6,247 bases of DNA. Origin: Actinomycetes bacterium. Lineage in GTDB: Bacteria > Actinomycetota > Acidimicrobiia > Acidimicrobiales > Bog-793. The notes under the pieces are model-generated. The model saw nothing but the letters and a program-made list of their open reading frames with translations. It was not told where the DNA came from and searched no databases. The stretch is taken from assembly GCA_021823365.1 (NCBI GenBank), contig JAKAOD010000197.1:1-6247 (forward strand). The letters run 5' to 3'. Positions within the stretch are counted from its first letter, which is position 1; each line of letters opens with the position of its first letter. Below, piece after piece: positions 4,186 through 6,247 of this stretch. Made by a program: the position numbers and the translations under genes.

Positions 4186-5307
4186 TCAGCCCGCCGTCAC
4201 CGGGATCCGCGCCCGCCCGTCCGCGCCCGGTGCGCGCCGGCGGCTTGCACGCGAGAGCTTGGCGAGCAGGGGCAGCACGCCGGGGTCGTGCTCTACCGGC
4301 CGGCGCTCGAGGGCGCCAGCGGCGATCATCTCCTCGACGAGCTTCTCCCCCCGCTCGGTGCGCACGAGGGCGAGCGTCCAGTTGCCGAACGCGCCGATGC
4401 CCCCCGCAGAGATGTCGGCGTGCTCGGCCGCGAAGTCCGGGCACTGCAGGCATCCCTCCCGGGTCCACTGCCGCGCCTCCTTGAGCGGGACCTCGTGATA
4501 GGCGCCGTCGCGCGTCCAGATCTGGAAGACCCCCTTGATGTTCATCTTCCTGATGTCGGCCCGCGCGAGCCCGTAACGCTCTTCGAACAGCTCGGGGAAG
4601 ATCGCGTCGTCGAACGTCTTCGAGCAGAGAAGTCCGATCGTGAGCTGGAAGCGCCTCGCCACCTTCCCCGCCCGGCGGGCGGCCATCGCGCCCGGCGCCG
4701 ATGCCTGGCAGCCCATGCCTACGAGGGCAAGCCGTTCGGTCCCCCCGGCGAACGCCTCGGCGTAGGCAAGTGTGTTTGCCGAGTAGGTGTAGCGTGAGCC
4801 CGCCGCTGCCAGGACCTCGGCCCGGGTGCGCGCCACGCCGGGGATGGCCTTCCAGCTCGTCCCGTCCCCCTCGAGGTAGGACACGAGCGCCGCGTCGACG
4901 ACGTCGTGCTCGAGCGCCCAGACGAGGACGGCGGAGACGAGACCGCCGTCCTGGCCGGCCGCGAGGAGCTCGGCGTCGGTCGCCCGGAGCAGCACCGTCT
5001 CCCGCGCGATCCCCGAGAGCTCCTCCTCGGCGCGGATCCGGCCAAAGAGGTGCTCGTCGATCTCAGGCTCCCAGCTGCGGAACCGGGGGCAGGCCCGGGT
5101 GCAGAGCGTGCAGCCCCGAAGCCCGTGCGTGCAGTTGTCGGGTCCCCCTTCCTCGGGGACGTGGAAGGGGCGGTAGTGGCCGTCCGAGTCGTCATAGCCA
5201 AGCACGTCGTAGGGGCAGGCGATCACGCAGGCCGCGCAGCCGGTGCAGGCTCCCGAGATCACCACCTCGCTGAACAGCTCCGCCCACTGGGGCTTCTCGG
5301 GCGGCAT
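4186..5307 (-). CDS. FrhB/FdhB-family iron-sulfur flavoprotein (coenzyme F420 hydrogenase/dehydrogenase beta subunit-like)
   Basis: This 373-aa protein belongs to the family of coenzyme F420 hydrogenase and dehydrogenase beta subunits, which usually carry FAD and iron-sulfur clusters and pass electrons between F420 or ferredoxin and a partner. The N-terminus holds two 4Fe-4S ferredoxin motifs: C21, C24, C27 and C31 (CTGCAACVIACP), and C59, C66, C69 and C73 (the second pattern widened by an HGLRG insert). The FrhB part shows VGMGCQ (C200), GLLCSKTF (C228) and REGCLQCPDF followed by ADISAGGIG (C286, C289), residues typical of the C-terminal domain. The last 20 or so residues are basic and probably not part of the fold. 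No transmembrane segment is seen. The ATG at 5307 follows the peroxiredoxin stop by 5 nt, so the two are one operon. No hydrogenase subunits are near, so it may be a stand-alone oxidoreductase; its substrate cannot be told. Confidence 0.87.
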   Translation of the reverse strand: MPPEKPQWAELFSEVVISGACTGCAACVIACPYDVLGYDDSDGHYRPFHVPEEGGPDNCTHGLRGCTLCTRACPRFRSWEPEIDEHLFGRIRAEEELSGIARETVLLRATDAELLAAGQDGGLVSAVLVWALEHDVVDAALVSYLEGDGTSWKAIPGVARTRAEVLAAAGSRYTYSANTLAYAEAFAGGTERLALVGMGCQASAPGAMAARRAGKVARRFQLTIGLLCSKTFDDAIFPELFEERYGLARADIRKMNIKGVFQIWTRDGAYHEVPLKEARQWTREGCLQCPDFAAEHADISAGGIGAFGNWTLALVRTERGEKLVEEMIAAGALERRPVEHDPGVLPLLAKLSRASRRRAPGADGRARIPVTAG

Positions 5308-5312
5308 GCAGG

Positions 5313-5777
5313 CTACGCCTCGACCGCCTCGAGGACCTTGCCGGCGTGCCCGTCGGCCCTCACGTTGTACCAGGCGCGCTCGATCCGCCCGTCGCGGCCG
5401 ACGAGGAACGTCGACCGGATCACCCCTACCGAGGTCTTTCCGTAGAGGGTCTTCTCACCCCATGCGCCGTAGCGCGCCATGACGGCGTGGTCGGCGTCGC
5501 TGAGCAGGCGAAGCGTCAGCCCGTGGCGCTCGCGGAAGCGGCGGTGCGACGCCGCGGGATCCGCCGAGATGCCGAGCACGTCGACGCCGAGCCCGGAGAA
5601 GTCGGGGAGGCCGTCGTTGAACTGACACGCCTCCGTGGTGCAGCCAGGGGTGTCGTCCTTCGGGTAGAAGTACACGACGACGCGCCGGCCCGCGAACGCG
5701 GCGAGCGAGACCTCCTCGCCGTCCTGGTCCGGAAGCGTGAAGTCCGGGGCCTTGTCGCCCTTGGAAAGCCTCGACAC
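5313..5777 (-). CDS. bcp: Peroxiredoxin, Bcp/PrxQ type
   Basis: This 154-aa thiol peroxidase reduces hydrogen peroxide and organic hydroperoxides in the cytoplasm using thioredoxin-like donors. It has a complete thioredoxin fold with the peroxidatic site YPKDDTPGCTTEAC: P39, T43 and C46 form the PxxxTxxC motif, and C51 five residues on is the resolving cysteine of the atypical two-cysteine Bcp subgroup. R121 in GVIRSTFLVG is the conserved active-site arginine. Length is typical for Bcp. Translation starts at GTG 5777, backed by GGGGAGG 7 nt upstream; an ATG inside the same region is out of frame. The gene is the first of a two-gene unit with the FrhB-like protein and is divergent from the DEAD-box helicase. 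Confidence 0.95.
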   Translation of the reverse strand: MSRLSKGDKAPDFTLPDQDGEEVSLAAFAGRRVVVYFYPKDDTPGCTTEACQFNDGLPDFSGLGVDVLGISADPAASHRRFRERHGLTLRLLSDADHAVMARYGAWGEKTLYGKTSVGVIRSTFLVGRDGRIERAWYNVRADGHAGKVLEAVEA

Positions 5778-5784
5778 GCTGCAT

Positions 5785-5791
5785 CCTCCCC
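5785..5791 (-). promoter_or_regulatory. Ribosome binding site fixing the GTG start of bcp
   Basis: The minus strand reads GGGGAGG 7 nt before GTG 5777. It decides for the GTG because the nearby ATG overlapping this site is in another frame. Confidence 0.7.
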
Positions 5792-5822
5792 GCTTGCACG
5801 CTCTTGCCCGCGACTGGCACGA

Positions 5823-5832
5823 AGGCTAGCCG
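5823..5832. promoter_or_regulatory. Candidate divergent -10 region between bcp and the DEAD-box gene
   Basis: The palindrome GGCTAGCC (5824-5831) gives TAGCCT on the minus strand (a TANNNT match, which would leave a leader of roughly 40 nt before bcp) and TAGCCG on the plus strand. The plus-strand box has TTGCCC at 5804-5809 with a 17-nt spacer, a moderate -35/-10 pair for the helicase gene. No good -35 was found for bcp. The evidence is motif spacing only. Confidence 0.3.
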
Positions 5833-5854
5833 GGCTGCGTCGCGGTACGCGGCT

Positions 5855-5870
5855 GCCGCCGGGCGGCGGC
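5855..5870. repeat. GC hairpin in the bcp/DEAD-box intergenic region
   Basis: GCCGCC (5855-5860) and GGCGGC (5865-5870) form a perfect 6-bp stem with a GGGC loop. It lies in the 145-bp space between divergent starts and, if transcription begins near 5840, would be in the leader RNA of the helicase gene. It could fold in RNA or be an operator half-site pair, but GC-rich sequence produces such stems by chance. Confidence 0.35.
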
Positions 5871-5922
5871 GCGTCGGGAGGGAATGACCGGAAGGGGGCC
5901 CCGAGGATGGCAGACTTGAGCC

Positions 5923-6247
5923 ATGCCTGGTGGCGCGTCCTTCGAGCAGCTCGGGATCGACCCCGCCCTCGTCGCCGTGCTGCGGGCCTCCGGGATCGAG
6001 AAGCCCTTCCCGATCCAGGCCCTGACGGTCCCCGACGCCCTCGCCGGGCGCGACGTGTGCGGCAAGGCGAAGACAGGCTCGGGCAAGACGCTCGCCTTCG
6101 GCCTCCCGATGCTGATGCGCACGCCGCACGCCGGGCCAGGCCGGCCCGCCTCGCTCGTGCTCGTCCCGACTCGCGAGCTCGCCGTCCAGGTCACCTCCGT
6201 GCTCGCGCCGCTCGCGTCGTCGGTCGACCGCCGCATCGGCACCGTCT
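5923..6247 (+). CDS. DEAD-box ATP-dependent RNA helicase, N-terminal fragment (runs off right edge)
   Basis: This is the first 108 codons of a DEAD-box helicase, an ATP-driven enzyme that remodels RNA duplexes in ribosome assembly, mRNA decay or cold adaptation. Visible in order are a Q motif, GIEKPFPIQ (residues 24-32, Q32) with upstream F7, motif I (Walker A) AKTGSGKT at 49-56 with K55 and T56, and motif Ia PTREL at 82-86. The DEAD motif itself and the second RecA domain lie beyond the window. The start ATG 5923 gives a normal short N-terminus ahead of the Q motif; there is no strong Shine-Dalgarno, only GAG close by. The gene is divergent from bcp. The family is certain; which subgroup (DeaD, RhlE or other) cannot be decided from this part. 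Confidence 0.93.
   Translation, partial: MPGGASFEQLGIDPALVAVLRASGIEKPFPIQALTVPDALAGRDVCGKAKTGSGKTLAFGLPMLMRTPHAGPGRPASLVLVPTRELAVQVTSVLAPLASSVDRRIGTV

Noticed and set aside
4288..4797. Plus-strand open frame of 169 codons
   Set aside because: Antisense to the FrhB-like gene, no motif, composition typical of a shadow frame.
4906..5445. Plus-strand open frame of 179 codons
   Set aside because: Antisense to both the FrhB-like gene and bcp; it crosses their junction and shows no domain.
5455..6129. Minus-strand open frame of 224 codons
   Set aside because: It overlaps bcp in another frame and is antisense to the DEAD-box gene; the sequence is low-complexity Arg/Pro/His.

Overview
The window is very GC-rich chromosomal DNA from an actinobacterium (phylum Actinomycetota). 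The evidence is the gene set: a proteasome activator of the Bpa family ending in the degenerate HbYX tail GPYL, the actinobacterial trio of MSMEG_4193-type phosphomutase, DUF3090 and SCO1664-type protein, and a family 5 uracil-DNA glycosylase very like the mycobacterial enzyme. An FrhB-type iron-sulfur flavoprotein fits a lineage that uses coenzyme F420. The exact class (for example Acidimicrobiia or Thermoleophilia) cannot be fixed from this sequence. It is compact, ordinary-looking chromosome: no mobile element, tRNA, rRNA or CRISPR array is visible, and no gap without a gene exceeds about 155 bases.

Layout from the left. The 5' end of dnaE (replicative DNA polymerase III alpha) runs off the left edge on the minus strand. 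Upstream of it, also on the minus strand, are bpa (172 aa) and a 136-aa protein of unknown function with a His/Cys cluster. After a 154-bp gap comes a tightly overlapped minus-strand trio, read right to left: phosphomutase/phosphatase, DUF3090, SCO1664 kinase-fold protein. The first pair overlaps by GTGA and the second by about 40 bp. Only 24 bp from the phosphomutase start, the plus-strand family 5 uracil-DNA glycosylase begins; both genes have a TANNNT box exactly 7 nt before their ATG, suggesting two overlapping leaderless promoters. The glycosylase converges on a minus-strand pair: a Bcp-type peroxiredoxin followed 5 nt later by an FrhB-like protein. Divergent from the peroxiredoxin, a DEAD-box RNA helicase starts on the plus strand and leaves the window at the right edge.

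Functional reading. Most genes are housekeeping: replication, base-excision repair, protein turnover, peroxide defence and RNA remodelling. The least understood parts are the trio, which encodes a kinase-fold protein, a histidine phosphatase and a Cys/His-tailed protein in one coupled unit, and the small Cys/His protein next to bpa. Points for closer study are the DnaA-box-like inverted repeat just upstream of dnaE, the overlapping divergent leaderless promoters, and the Ala/Arg-rich repeat tail on the phosphomutase.
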